NCBI GenBank assembly: GCA_026168455.1
Contig: CM047431.1
Coordinates: 1,908,598-1,972,597 of the forward strand
Direction of reading: 5' to 3'
Length of the DNA stretch: 64,000 bases
DNA from: Theocolax elegans
Taxonomy: Eukaryota; Arthropoda; Insecta; Hymenoptera; Cerocephalidae
Within the stretch, counting starts at the first letter, position 1. Every line of letters starts with the position of its first letter. Below the pieces are notes generated by a model that saw only the letters and a list, made by a program, of their open reading frames with translations, was not told the origin of the DNA and did no database searches. The translations under genes and the position numbers were made by a program. Shown here piece after piece: positions 42,476-53,530 of the stretch.

Positions 42476-43168
42476 TTTCTCGGTTCTAGTGTGCGCGGGG
42501 GAGATTTTCGCGGGTCTTCGCTTTTACTCTCCTGGGACGCACCTTCCAGGATAGTTTTGTTCCAATCCGACCTTCTCTAGGAGTTATCTGCCTCAACGTC
42601 TTGCGTCTTCGTCCGATCGAGTAAGATTGACAGATTTGCCGTTCGAGCTTTGTGAAGAGAGGTGTTTATCCTTCGGTGGCATCCAGGTGAGAGAGAGCGA
42701 GCTCTTACATCATCGCGGCTAGTGCCGAATTATCTCCAATGTAATGGAGTGGGGGGAAAACCACGTCTCGCTACTATATACTTTGTATATATATTTGTAT
42801 ATATACATACGTATACCTTTATATAGGCTACACATTGAGACCAGAGTGGGTATACATGGTCTCTTACATTACTCCCCCTATTTTAATGGCTCGTTGAGAG
42901 AAATTAAAATAAACACATATATCACGCACGTCTAAATCAACAGGAATTATCAAAATGCTCATCCCGCGAAATCGTTACACTTATTTATCTATTTTTTCAC
43001 TATTCATCCAAATACACATTCTACATCACCCATGCAATCATTTGATGGATCCATCTTTCGTTATATACCACAAATATTATTAACAATTATTTATCGCATA
43101 ATAACTTTTATAATCACCTGGTTTGTACATGTATATTTGATTTTCGATTTTATCTCAAATATTTACAA
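42476..43168. other. Spacer between element C and a solo LTR
   Basis: Contains gag-like debris to about 42660, then ATGTAATGGAGTGGGG (42738) and TCTTACATTACTCCCC (42862), which form an imperfect inverted repeat around TATATA-rich DNA. No gene. Confidence 0.4.
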
Positions 43169-44200
43169 TGTGACGGAAATCGTCACACAATCTATTCACG
43201 ACGAATAGAGTATTTAAATTGTCGAATTGTAAGTCGTCGGAGCCTTTCGTATGTCAAGGCCAACCGACGACACTTGTTTATTTTCCTACAAGTGTACAAT
43301 TACGCGCGCAATAGTACGTAGGGATGAGAGCGCGAGAGTGTGTGTGTGTTTCCCACTCTCATCCCTTTTTCGAAAATTAGGCGATTGCCTAATCAGTATG
43401 TCCCAATCCGCCGATCGAGGCGGACAAACTTATCCGGTGTCGTGATCGATAGTTTTCCGGCTGAGATAAGGCGCGTGAGGCGCAAAGCCGTCGATACCCG
43501 GATCGTCCTCGCGAGGTGAGCCGCGAGTGTTTCTGGTGTGTGTTAAGGACGGGAAGTGTTGGTGTGAGTGCGGACGCGGTTCGCGAGGCACTCGCCGCGG
43601 CACAGGGCCGCCTTCCACCACCGCAGCCGACGTCGTCCTCCGTTGCCCAGGAGGACAAAGGGACACGGATCGGCTGGGCCATCCACGGGGCGCACCCCGG
43701 TAAGTCTTCTTATATTACCGCGCGTCCCCCCCCCTTTCCCGAGTGTATGTGTGTGAGTACATCGGGAGTGTATTCGGGTACGCCGGTACCCGAATAGCGG
43801 AGATCGGGGTAAAGCCAACCGCAGGCGAGGATCTCGATCCGGTTGGCTCCCGATACCTCCGCCCGCGCGAAACAACCTTTGTCGCGGCACACGGCCTGGA
43901 TGGCCAATTGTTGAGTTAAGGCAATAAATGTTTTATTTCTTTTATTTTAATTAATTGAGTGTTTATTTTGTTCTCCCCGCTCCCGCCGACATCCTTTAAT
44001 TTTTATCAATCGTGTCGAGGCAAGGAGGATCGCCTGAATCCTCCATACCGATCGTCCCAGCGAACTCGTGTTCCTGGCGACAGCCCGCAGTTCGCGATAA
44101 ATTAAATAATTGTGTGCGCGGTATTGGGCAACGCGGCCCAACGGTTAATTTAATTATTAAAATTAATTAAAATCACCGGGTCCGCGAATACCACGTCACA
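43169..44200. mobile_element. Solo LTR, TSD ACAA
   Basis: 1032 bp beginning TGTGACGG and ending CGTCACA, with ACAA at 43165-43168 and 44201-44204. The G/C-rich middle (43430-43900) produces several overlapping ORFs in all frames with Arg/Pro-rich text and no domains; I regard these as noise. No internal region is present, so it is a solo LTR left by recombination. Its strand is not determined. Confidence 0.82.
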
Positions 44201-44452
44201 ACAATTACATATGACATGATTCAATTTTTTCTTTTACACTATACATATCCATGGACTACGCGTTTAAAACGATTTGTGCACCTATTATTTATTACAATTA
44301 TTTACATTGTTTGTCATTACTTAAAGTTTTATTTATGATTTACATTTGAATTTAATAATGCATGGTAATACTTTATTCTTACTATATGTACTTCGTCATT
44401 CGTTATTTACATATCTTTTATTTTTTATAGACATATTACATTTATTTTATTT
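44201..44452. other. AT-rich 3' flank of element D
   Basis: No coding content. This is the noncoding tail next to the integrase end of element D. Confidence 0.4.
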
Positions 44453-47190
44453 TTATTCTAATTGATGATATTTTCGCAAGTTTGCTCTATTATAAATACC
44501 AATTTTCGCATTTCCTTTGGCAGGATCGATAAGCATAAAAGCGTTTTTACTTACTTCTTTTTCAATTATATACACACCTTCAAACAAGCGAAAGAACTTT
44601 TTTGTTACCTTGTCCATGGCGTTTGAAAGATGTCGAACCCGTAATAGTACGTGGTCGCCTGGATAAAGTTTGATTTTAGATACTCTTTGTTTTTTAGTAC
44701 GAGTCGCAAAACTCTTCTTCAATTTTTCTTTTGCAAAAGCTAATAAATACGTGTGATCAATTGACTTTAATTCGGGAAATTGTATAAACTTTGTAATTTC
44801 GTCTCGCACAGGTTGACCGAAATGCAATTCATTTGGTGTACATGATGTACTAAAATGTGTCGTTATATTAAACAATTCTTCTATTTTTTTTAACATATTG
44901 CGGCCAACATGTGTGTGAGTTTTTGCAACAAGTGCGAAACATTCTGTCTAATTCCCGCATTACTCTCTCCGTTGGGTTCCATTGCAGGTGCCAAACAGAA
45001 CTATATACAACTTGAATTCCTTCTTTTCGCAATTCATTTTTCCATTTTGCAGATGTAAACTGTAATCCATTGTCACTTAAAATTCTGTTCGGTTTTCCGC
45101 ATGTAGGTATATATACGTCAATAATCTTTTTTAACACCATATACGTCGTTGCATTTCGCATCGGATATAAACGTACAAGCTTTGAAAACGCATCAAGCAC
45201 TACATAGATATACTATACTCCCCCTCGACCGCGAGGAAGGGGCCCATAAAAATCAACTGTGACTAAATCACCTGGTTTTTCCGAGTTTACCAGTTGATAT
45301 TGTCCCTCCATCGCGATCGTCAGATGCTTGACGCGTTGACAAAGGTCGCAACAAACGAAGGTTTTAAATACTCCCGGATGTCCTAATTTTGTATGTATTT
45401 GATTTATTATATCTAATTTATGTACCGTCGGGATTACAACACGCCAATTACCTATGTTCCTATCGTGTTGAAATAATATTCCATTATGTATGTGGAATGA
45501 TTCAAGCGTTTTTTTTATCATTTATTTTAAATAAGTTACTTATTTTTTCCATAAATTTATCTTTTTCCTGACTAATTTTTAAATTTTTTATAATATTTTT
45601 TAATGAAACATGATCATTATATAATGATAAAATTACCAATGATGATACTTCATTATCTTTGTTTATCGGTAAACTATATTCGTGTAAAGTAGATATTAAC
45701 AAATTCTGTTGGGTTTCTTCATGGAATTTTTTATCCGGGTTTCTACTTAAAAATCTGCAATTATATTATTTTTTCCACGAATATATGACGTTGTGAAAGA
45801 ATATTGCGATAATAACAAATTGCATCTAATTAATCGGGGACTATGAAATACAGTTGAATTTAAAAAAGTAAGACCTTTATGGTCTGTAAGAATCTCAAAG
45901 CATCCGCCTATTAAATAATCACGAAATTTAGTTACACTATAAATAATGGCGAGCAATTCTAACTCAGTCGTCATATAATCCTCTTTTGTGCACGATAAAC
46001 AGCGGCTCACAAGAGATATTATTCTATGGTTGTTTTCCTGATCGATCTGGTATAGGACTCCCCCTATTGAAAGGTACATTAGGTAAAATGTGACTAAGGC
46101 ATACTTAATTTATAAAATTGTTTTTTAATTCACGAAATGCTCTCTCGTGGTTCGCCGTCCATTCCCAGAGTGCATTTTCTTTAATAAATCTCGAAACGGA
46201 TGAACGTAATCGTTGGTTTTATTACAAACCGACGGTAATAATATACAAAAAACCTAATTATGTTGAAGTACCTTTTTAGTTTTGGACCATTCAAATCAGT
46301 AATTATTTTAATTTGTTCGGGATTCGGCATTATACGTGTCAACGTCCAGACTGCACCAATCCTATAAAAAATATAGGACTAGCCTTACGTCTCCGGGATG
46401 GCGAGCGCAGTTGTATTTGAGAGTAGAGATGCAGGATATAATTGTGGAAAATAAAATAAATATGTTTATTTCGTAGTAATCAGGTCATTAATTATTAAAA
46501 TATATATGCTGTTTTTCCTTTAAATAACAGGCAACTAATTATTACAGCTTTTTAATGGGCAAGGGCGAACACGTTAGCACATTACAGAATAAAATATTCG
46601 CAAGGTTATTTTATTATAAATATTAATAATTAATAATTGAAATAAGAATCATTATAAATAAATGCAGATTAAATAAAAAATTGTTGTCGTTTAAAACATG
46701 AAATACAGTTGAATTTAAAAAAGTAAGACCTTTATGGTCTGTAAGAATCTCAAAGCATCCGCCTATTAAATAATCACGAAATTTAGTTACACTATAAATA
46801 ATGGCGAGCAATTCTAACTCAGTCGTCATATAATCCTCTTTTGTGCACGATAAACAGCGGCTCACAAGAGATATTATTCTATGGTTGTTTTCCTGATCGA
46901 TCTGGTATAGGACTCCCCCTATTGAAAGGTACATTAGGTAAAATGTGACTAAGGCATACTTAATTTATAAAATTGTTTTTTAATTCACGAAATGCTCTCT
47001 CGTGGTTCGCCGTCCATTCCCAGAGTGCATTTTCTTTTAATAAATCTCGAAACGGATGAACGTAATCGTTGTGTTTTATTACAAACCGACGGTAATAATT
47101 ACAAAAACCTAATATATGTTGAAGTACCTTTTTATTTTTTGGACATTCAAAATCATTAATTATTTTAATTTGTTCGGGATTCGGCATTAT
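44453..47190 (-). mobile_element. pol: Decayed Gypsy element D (RT-RNase H-integrase fragments)
   Basis: Minus-strand pieces in order are: RT thumb (47187-46960: MPNPEQIKIINDF, FCNYYRRFV), RNase H (46934-46623 and again 46079-45747: YLSIGGVLYQ, TELELLAIIYSVTKF, LTDHKGL), connection (45702-45502), integrase zinc region (45521-45213, HHCC shortened between GHPGVFKTF and CDLCQR), core (45200-44868: LDAFSK, ILSDNGLQFTS, NPTERVMRELDR) and C-terminus (44896-44453: YPGDHVLLRVRH). It is AT-rich and closest in style to element E. Stops and a duplication disrupt it. Confidence 0.85.
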
Positions 47191-47668
47191 ACTGTCACGT
47201 CCAGACTTGCACCAATCACTATAAAAAAATATAGGACTAGCCTTACGTCTCCGGGAGTGGCGAGCGAAGTTATTTTGAGAGTAGAGATGCAGGATATAAT
47301 GTGGGATAAATAAAATAATATATGTTTTATTTCGTATTAATCATGCATTATTTATTTAAATATAATATGCTGTTTTCCTTTAAATGAACACGTGCAACTA
47401 AATTATTACAGCTTTTTAATGGGCAAAAATACATAAATTCACACTATTTTATTTACAATTGCATAAATTTATTTAAGTCAATTATCATCAAATCAAAGAT
47501 CTTTATTTTGATTAAATAAACAAGTGTGCGGCGAACACGTTAGCACATTACAGAATAAAATATTCGCAAGGTTATTTTATTATAAATATTAATAATTAAT
47601 AATTGAAATAAGAATCATTATAAATAAATGCAGATTAAATAGAAAAATTGTTGTCGTTTAAAACATGA
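45843..47668. repeat. Imperfect tandem duplication inside element D
   Basis: 45843-46697 and 46698-47668 start with the same text (ATGAAATACAGTTGAATTT) and end with the same GTCGTTTAAAACATG. The left copy has many 1-2-base indels and substitutions from about 46200 and lacks ~120 bp present at ~47420-47540, whereas the first 350 bp are nearly identical. The right copy preserves the RT thumb frame. Confidence 0.8.
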
Positions 47669-48878
47669 ATTATAGTTAATAAATTGCAATTCAAACCGTG
47701 AATATTTAAAATCAAATGCAATACAACGAATAATTATTATAAATAAATTGTAATATATAATAATAATTGTTTTAAAAGAAAACGGTTGGTTCAGCAATCG
47801 AAATAACATAAAATATCAGGTTTGCCTTTACGAATAATACAAGCGTATAGATAGCCGAAAAGAATATACCTTAAGTACCCAAATATATAGATATATATAT
47901 ATATATATATGTGTGTGTGTATTCGGTGAGGAACGAAGGTCCGCCTTGAACGTGGATAGCGGTGTCAAATTGCCGGATAATGTCCTGCTAGACCTGCGGG
48001 CGTCGACGTTAGATGTGTGTGCTGTTGGAGCCCGATGATTTCCAGATGTCGAAGTCGTAGTTCCTCGACTATGGCTTGTAGATGTCAATGATACGTCTCG
48101 ATTCCTCTCGTGATTTTTAATGCGTATTACTTTAAGGTCCGAGTAGCAGAGCCACGCCCTCGGATAAAAATCAAAGAGTTGACTAGCAGAGCTTCGCCTT
48201 GCGAAAGCTTTAGATGAAAAATTAGGAGTGCCTGTGTCTCTTCTGGGTCCTCTTTATATACCCTAAAATTCTATGCATCTGTCCTTGTCTTACGCTTCGC
48301 CTTGTCTTACACTTTGCCTTATATGGAGATTGTGTAAGTAGTTCTCGATTTTTCTGTGCTTGCACCCGATTGGACCGTTAGATGTGCGTAATTAAAAATT
48401 AGCGAATCCCATGCATTTTCTGTATCGCTTCGTAGTTAATTCGGAGAATTTGCTGTCCCCCTTTTATTACTGCGACGTTATCCAAAGAACGGCTTAATTT
48501 ATTACTTCCTTCTAATGCTCGAATTTTCTAGTCGATGTTTCCCATTGCCGGTTCTTCTCCGAGCATTGATTTTATAGTGCAGTACAAAAAAACTCTTGCG
48601 CAACCCTTCGTTTCGATCTCACTATCGGTGATCCCGCTTATATGCGTATTGGCTTCGAATAATATCTTTAACTCTGCTTATCAGTCTCTTTTTCGTTTGA
48701 AACACTCGTAAACTAATCTGTCCCTTAGCTCTATAAATTATATTTTATATTAATGCACTTACTTAGAATTATTCTTTATCAACCTTATTTCTTTTTTCTT
48801 CTACGCCGTAATTTTATTCTAAACTACGCAGTACTTTTGTACGAAAAATAATAATATAATTTTCGTCGGGACGCGACA
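47669..48878 (-). repeat. Spacer and putative LTR ending at a PPT
   Basis: A TA/GT microsatellite lies at about 47887-47921. On the minus strand TGTCGCGTCCCGACG starts at 48878 directly after a purine tract (complement of 48879-48893), the arrangement of a PPT and the start of a 3' LTR. The LTR would extend left through CTCGGATAAAAATC-type sequence, but its left end was not identified and no second copy is in the window. The 86-codon frame at 48088-47828 has no recognisable domain. Confidence 0.45.
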
Positions 48879-49860
48879 ACTCCCCCCCTTTTTAAAAACG
48901 ACGCCCTCGTCGTTAAACAATTTTATTATTATATTATTATTTCTCTTGACATAAGATATCATACGTAATTTTAAATTATAAACATTATTTCGATTAATTT
49001 TTCTTTATTTCTTATGGTGAGCTTTATAAACCATATTACAATTATTTCTTTCGTAGTTCAACTTCGTTTATTACTATTTTTCCTTACATCTATTACATTA
49101 TTTCGAACCGTTTAACAGTATTGATATAGTTCACCTATAAAAATAAAAGCTAAAAATAAAAAGGGTTTTATTATTACAATTTTTATTCTAGATATTCCGA
49201 AAAATTGTATAATTTTTATTAAATGTGTTTTCTGTATATAAAGAATTTATTCTTCTTTTGTTTTTACTCCTAATTTTTAGTATTCATCAATTCGTGTTAA
49301 AAATATATGTTATTTGTATTTTTTTTGTTCTCGTATCCATTTTTTTTTACAAAAGTTACAATTTTCTTCGATAATATTTGAATGCTTACGTATTTTTCTG
49401 AAATACAAATTAAGAGTTATCCATTAGTATATATATTTTTTTGCTTAGTCTATTAATAATTGCAGCGTAATGAACTGTTATATCGAGATGGAAAAAGGAA
49501 AAGAGAGAAAAAAAAATTTTATTTTTATGCAATACAGACCCTCGCTTCAATGTAGACCTGCTTAGTAATCTTTCCTTAACGTAAGGTTAGTAGGAGCGAA
49601 GAAATATTTAATTTCTTCGCTCCCCCTCCCCCCCTCTTGAAACGTAACGAAAACGTTGAATATAGCTATTCAAGGCTCTCGTTATGAGTTTTTTTCTTTT
49701 TTCGGCTATTATAAACAAAGAATCACTTTGACTTATTTATTACTCTCAAGTACCCCTCCTAGTTCTGTCAATAATAAACGTTTTCGTTGGTCGCTTGAAT
49801 TTTTCCAAGTAATCTTTTATACCCTAGTAAATTATTTTCCCTTAGTGCGATAAGGTTTCA
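48879..49860. other. PPT-like tract and AT-rich region, no gene
   Basis: The complement of 48879-48893 is AAAAAGGGGGGGAGT (PPT-like). A hairpin around AACGACG/CGTCGTT follows at ~48897-48915. A second purine tract (complement of about 49621-49640, GAGGGGGGGAGGGGGAGCG) lies further right. No frame is supported. Confidence 0.45.
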
Positions 49861-50228
49861 TTTAAATACGGGTGGCTCCTTGCATTTTTTCGTCAGTATA
49901 CGTCAGGCAGTGATTCTATCCGTTTCTCCAAGGTGTCTCGTCCCTATTTTTTTACTAAGTAAGTGTTTTTATTGTTATTATTATTATCATCTCTTTTTGT
50001 TGCTTATTATTATTTTTTTTATTTTTTTGTTATAATAAAGAAAATAGTGTATCTCTTATATAAGAGAATATTTATCTCTTTTTTTTCTTTTACGTATTTT
50101 ATTTATTTTTTTTTTATATAAAAAAAAATTTGCTTTTGTCGTTAAGGTTTTATTATATATTTTTTTGCATGTATGTTTTTATATTTATTTCCCTAATGCT
50201 AAGTATGTTTTTTTTTCTATGTTTTCAG
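49861..50228 (+). promoter_or_regulatory. Promoter, noncoding exon and intron of a plus-strand gene
   Basis: TTTAAATA at 49861-49868 is followed 30 nt later by TCAGTATA (49893), a classical arthropod TATA/Inr pair. A donor-like ACTAA/GTAAGT lies at 49954-49964. A pyrimidine-rich acceptor TTTTTCTATGTTTTCAG ends at 50228, one base before the ATG at 50230. Predicted intron: 49959-50228. Confidence 0.65.
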
Positions 50229-50625
50229 GATGGAGTTTGCAAAAGCACGTTTGCTAATGCAGTGGGCTTTACGTCGACGGGATGATCGGGAATTTAGTCC
50301 CGATTTATTTGAAGCCCGGAGCTGGTTTCTAGCCGCTGCCCAGGAGTTGAATGCGTTGTGTATAAATGAAGGAGTCCCACTGGATGTGGACACCCTTCTG
50401 CTCTTATTAAATTTATCCTTACGGGAACTTGCGGCCATATCGGAGTTGCCCGCGAGCTCCGAAGCTTCAGATTCCTTATTCTCGTCCGAGGAGGAAATGG
50501 GTGAGGAGGAGTTGGAGGCGATGGAGGAGGAGGAGGAGGAGGAGGAGGAGGAGGAGGAGGAGGAGGAGGAGAGGAGGTGGAGGTGGTAGGAGGAAGAGGA
50601 GGTGGAGGTGGTGGCACTGGAGGAT

Positions 50626-53133
50626 ATGATATGATATGATATGATATTTTATTGGGTTTTTGGGGTAGAGACCCCGTAAACACGAAAGTATACAGTGCGT
50701 TGATACAAAATTAAATATAAAATAATATAATATAACAAACAAAAAATAACAATATAAAAATAACAATAGTAAAAAATAGAAGTGTAAAAAATAAAAATAA
50801 AAGTGTAAATATAAAAGTATGAACGAGCAAAAAAGCGCAGTGATAATAACATAAAGTTTAACAGAATTGAATAAATCGCAAAACGCAAAAAGTTATAAAA
50901 AATAAAGAATAAAAAACGCAGCAATATAATAATAGGAAACTTAAGAAATATAAATATAAATACTGCGGCGGTTCATTACGGGCTAGAACGTAAGTCTACC
51001 TCACTAACTTCACTTAGATCACTAAAATCGCTTATGCGGGGACGGACTATATTTTCTTTTCTCACTCTGTCCTCCCATGCGATGGAGTCGAGACGAAGGA
51101 GGTGATCAAAGATAAATGATTTGAAAGTGTTGAAATGAGCCGGATCGAATGATACAAAAGGGTATGAGTTTAGTTGTTTAGTGGCAGTGATGACAAATGA
51201 CTTATGGAGTGATTCAGTGCGAGGTGGTAAATAGGACAGCGGTTTAGGAGGATGACGAGATGAAAAACGTTGATCAGTGGAGCTATTGATTCTAATAAAA
51301 TGTTCTGAGAGGTAATGTGGTGAGTTGTGAGCCAGAATGCTGTAAGAAAGAGTACTGATGAAAAATAGCCGCCTCGACTCCACCGATAACCAGCCCAGCT
51401 TCAATCTATATGGCGTCACGTGATCGTACCTACGTAGGTTACCCCAAACAAATCTGACGCAAGCGTTAAGTAGTCTCTGAAGCTTTAAATTTCTGGTCTG
51501 GTCCAAGTCATTGTAGACTACACAGGCATAGTCGAAGTGAGGGAAAACCAAAGTTTCGATAAGGTGTTTACGAGTATTCCTGGAGAATGCCCGTCTATGG
51601 AAACGTAACGAACGTAAAATCCCATGCACCCTCTGCGAGATTGACAAAACGTGCTTGGACCAGTCCAGAGTTGGCAGCAGCCAGACGCCCAATGATTTCA
51701 CCTGGTTTTCATAGCGGAGATAATCGTTCAACAGCTTAACTCGCGGGGCAGCGGTTAGGTCTATACGCGAGATGTACGCCTTACTGCCCAGGATCATTAC
51801 TTTAGTTTTATTTACATTTAGGTTTAAGACGTTTAAGGTAGCCCAAGATGCAACCGCGTTAGCATCCCTCGTGATACGTTGGACACCTAGTTCGAATTCC
51901 CCCGGGGGAAAAGAGTAATAAACCTGAGCATCATCGGCGTACATCATGTAATTACTAAATTCAAGTACTTCGGGAAGATCGTTAATGAATACTGAAAAAA
52001 GCAAAGGACCCAAGACACTACCCTGCGGTACGCCCGAATTTACCCCAAGCCAGTCCGAGCAGACGCCCAACTCATCCGCAACCGCCTGCGAGCGACCAAC
52101 TAGATAGTGTAAAAACCACCTCAATACTGTGTTCGAACAGCCTATGTCACGCAACTTAAGCAGCAGAGGACCGTGCGGCACCGAGTCGAACGCCATGGAG
52201 AAGTCAAATAGGACCAAAATTGTGATCATGCGCGAGTCAATGGCCCTTCTGATATCATCGAGAACGCCTAAAAATGCAGTCTGCGTACTATGACCTCTGC
52301 GAAATCCTGCTTGTCTGTCAATCAGTTTATTATTCGTTTCTAAGTAATGAGACAGCTGTGAATGAACCAGCCGCTCGAGCAGTTTTGAGACCTCGCAGAG
52401 TTTAGCAATGGGTCTGGTGTCCGAGAGTGATTCGACCCTATTTGACTTCGCCAGTGGAAAGAGAATAGACCTCTTCCAGCAGTCAGGAAAGTAACCGAGC
52501 GACAATAGGTCGTTGAATAGATCTGTAAGCCGTGGGGTCAATTGTGGCTCGAGCATTCTTAGCATCGTCACAGACAACCCGTCCGTCCCCACTGCCCTCG
52601 ATTTCGCGTTAGCGAGGGTGCGCTGAACTCCTAAGGAACTAATTGAGTGAAATTCAAATTTGGACGGACTAGATAGGTCGGGATCTGAGGAATAAATAGA
52701 GTTTAAAAAGAGAGGTGAAAGTGGCGGAACCCGATTCGAAATGGAAACGTAGTGGTTATGTAATTGCTGGGTGGTGAAGGTATCCAATGGAGACAGATTA
52801 GATTTAGAGCATAATCCCAGGTTTTTCAATTCCCTCCATTTGGCTTTCGGATTTGCAGCATTCTTTATCTTATTTGTAAGGTAGTTGTACTTACTGCTAT
52901 CGAGAAGATTTGAGATTCTATTTCTTAATAGTTTGAATTTTTCGTAGTCTTCTATGCGGTTTGAGGATTTAAAGGTTTTGAAGGCAATATTCCTGGATTT
53001 AATAAGACCCCTAATCTCTGCTGACACCCATGGTCTAGATCTATTGCCAATCGTTACCAGTTTAGCCGGTGCAAGGGTGTCAAAAGCTGAGAGGGCAGAT
53101 ACCATGAGGTGAGATATGGACGTTAGGAGGTGA
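50626..53133 (-). mobile_element. 5'-truncated LINE, TSD GAGGAT
   Basis: A 2508-bp insertion is flanked by GAGGAT (50620-50625 and 53134-53139). Its 3' end (left side) has (ATATG)n repeats, and its coding sequence is read from the right. It is inserted at the 3' end of the acidic ORF. A relative's 3' tail is at 4797. The repeat tail and short duplication are typical of target-primed reverse transcription. Confidence 0.88.
50976..53105 (-). CDS. LINE ORF2 C-terminal part: reverse transcriptase
   Basis: The 709-codon open frame lacks the endonuclease domain, starting in the linker. RT motifs in order: DTRPIAKLCEVSKLLERLV, QAGFRRGHSTQTAF, LVLFDFSMAFDSVPH, GVPQGSVLGPLLFSVFINDLP, the catalytic MMYADDAQVY, and the thumb LGVWLLPTLDWSKH. 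The C-terminal region (LGWLSVESRRLFFI, LPPRTESLHKSF) fits CR1/L2/Jockey-group elements. The frame is open upstream of the first ATG to the truncation point, so the ATG is not a true start. The open frame suggests a young insertion. Confidence 0.92.
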   Translation of the reverse strand: MVSALSAFDTLAPAKLVTIGNRSRPWVSAEIRGLIKSRNIAFKTFKSSNRIEDYEKFKLLRNRISNLLDSSKYNYLTNKIKNAANPKAKWRELKNLGLCSKSNLSPLDTFTTQQLHNHYVSISNRVPPLSPLFLNSIYSSDPDLSSPSKFEFHSISSLGVQRTLANAKSRAVGTDGLSVTMLRMLEPQLTPRLTDLFNDLLSLGYFPDCWKRSILFPLAKSNRVESLSDTRPIAKLCEVSKLLERLVHSQLSHYLETNNKLIDRQAGFRRGHSTQTAFLGVLDDIRRAIDSRMITILVLFDFSMAFDSVPHGPLLLKLRDIGCSNTVLRWFLHYLVGRSQAVADELGVCSDWLGVNSGVPQGSVLGPLLFSVFINDLPEVLEFSNYMMYADDAQVYYSFPPGEFELGVQRITRDANAVASWATLNVLNLNVNKTKVMILGSKAYISRIDLTAAPRVKLLNDYLRYENQVKSLGVWLLPTLDWSKHVLSISQRVHGILRSLRFHRRAFSRNTRKHLIETLVFPHFDYACVVYNDLDQTRNLKLQRLLNACVRFVWGNLRRYDHVTPYRLKLGWLSVESRRLFFISTLSYSILAHNSPHYLSEHFIRINSSTDQRFSSRHPPKPLSYLPPRTESLHKSFVITATKQLNSYPFVSFDPAHFNTFKSFIFDHLLRLDSIAWEDRVRKENIVRPRISDFSDLSEVSEVDLRSSP

Positions 53134-53147
53134 GAGGATGAAACATC

Positions 53148-53339
53148 ATGAAAATAATTATGATTATGAGGCAGCGAGTTGAGGAAGATCTTTCGCCGAG
53201 ATCACCCTCGCCGGAGCAGGTGCCTGACGTTCCGGCCTCATTTTACTGGCCGTCCGACCGGGGAGGGTCTCCCTGCTATTCGCCAGTGCCGCGTATAATA
53301 GACATAATAGATATATCATCCGAGGATGAACTGTGATAA
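53148..53339 (+). CDS. Small acidic Pro-rich protein, second ORF of the plus-strand gene
   Basis: The 62-codon ORF's ATG overlaps the TGA of the preceding frame (ATGA). It has a Pro/Ser-rich middle (SPRSPSPEQVPDVP) and ends DIIDISSEDEL, an acidic Ser-Glu tail like a SUMO-interaction or phospho-acidic motif. The ATGA overlap suggests reinitiation from one transcript. Unknown family. Confidence 0.5.
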
Positions 53340-53470
53340 GATGATCGGATTTGTCCTGTTTTTATTTTTCTTTTATTGTTACTAAAAATTTAATAGGGAA
53401 TAAACTTGTTTGTAAAGTTCATAATAGAGTGTTTTATTTTTCCCCTTTTTCATTCCATTCCTCATTCACC

Positions 53471-53530
<60 letters not shown>

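Larger units (their letters stand above)
38603..42560 (-). mobile_element. Decayed Gypsy element C
   Basis: On the minus strand the order is zinc-knuckle gag end (42475-42428), protease (42422-41967), RT (41937-40310), RNase H, integrase (40273-39395) and integrase tail (39284-38808). A TGTAACGGGG edge at 38603 is a candidate 3' LTR boundary; no matching 5' LTR is found at the right. It is close in sequence to A1, but its RT and integrase active sites are intact. Confidence 0.8.
50230..53151 (+). pseudogene. Acidic protein ORF, split by a LINE near its 3' end
   Basis: A 119-codon frame (50230-50589) has an amphipathic helical N-terminus (LLMQWALRRRDD, FEARSWFLAAAQELNAL, LLLLLNLSLRELAAIS), then a Ser-rich acidic stretch and a poly-Glu run of about 20 from a GAG repeat. 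A TAG at 50587-50589 interrupts it, but the same phase continues to the LINE and, after the GAGGAT duplication, to a TGA at 53149-53151 that overlaps the next ATG. The TAG may be a mutation from TGG or a sequencing error. Unknown family. An acidic tail is common in transcriptional activators and viral early proteins, but no activity is assigned. Confidence 0.55.

Noticed and set aside
43251..43907. Several Arg/Pro-rich ORFs
   Set aside because: Inside the solo LTR 43169-44200, in all frames on both strands, with no domain.
50294..50766. Pro-rich and Leu-rich minus-strand ORFs opposite the poly-Glu tract
   Set aside because: Antisense shadows of the GAG repeat of the acidic gene.
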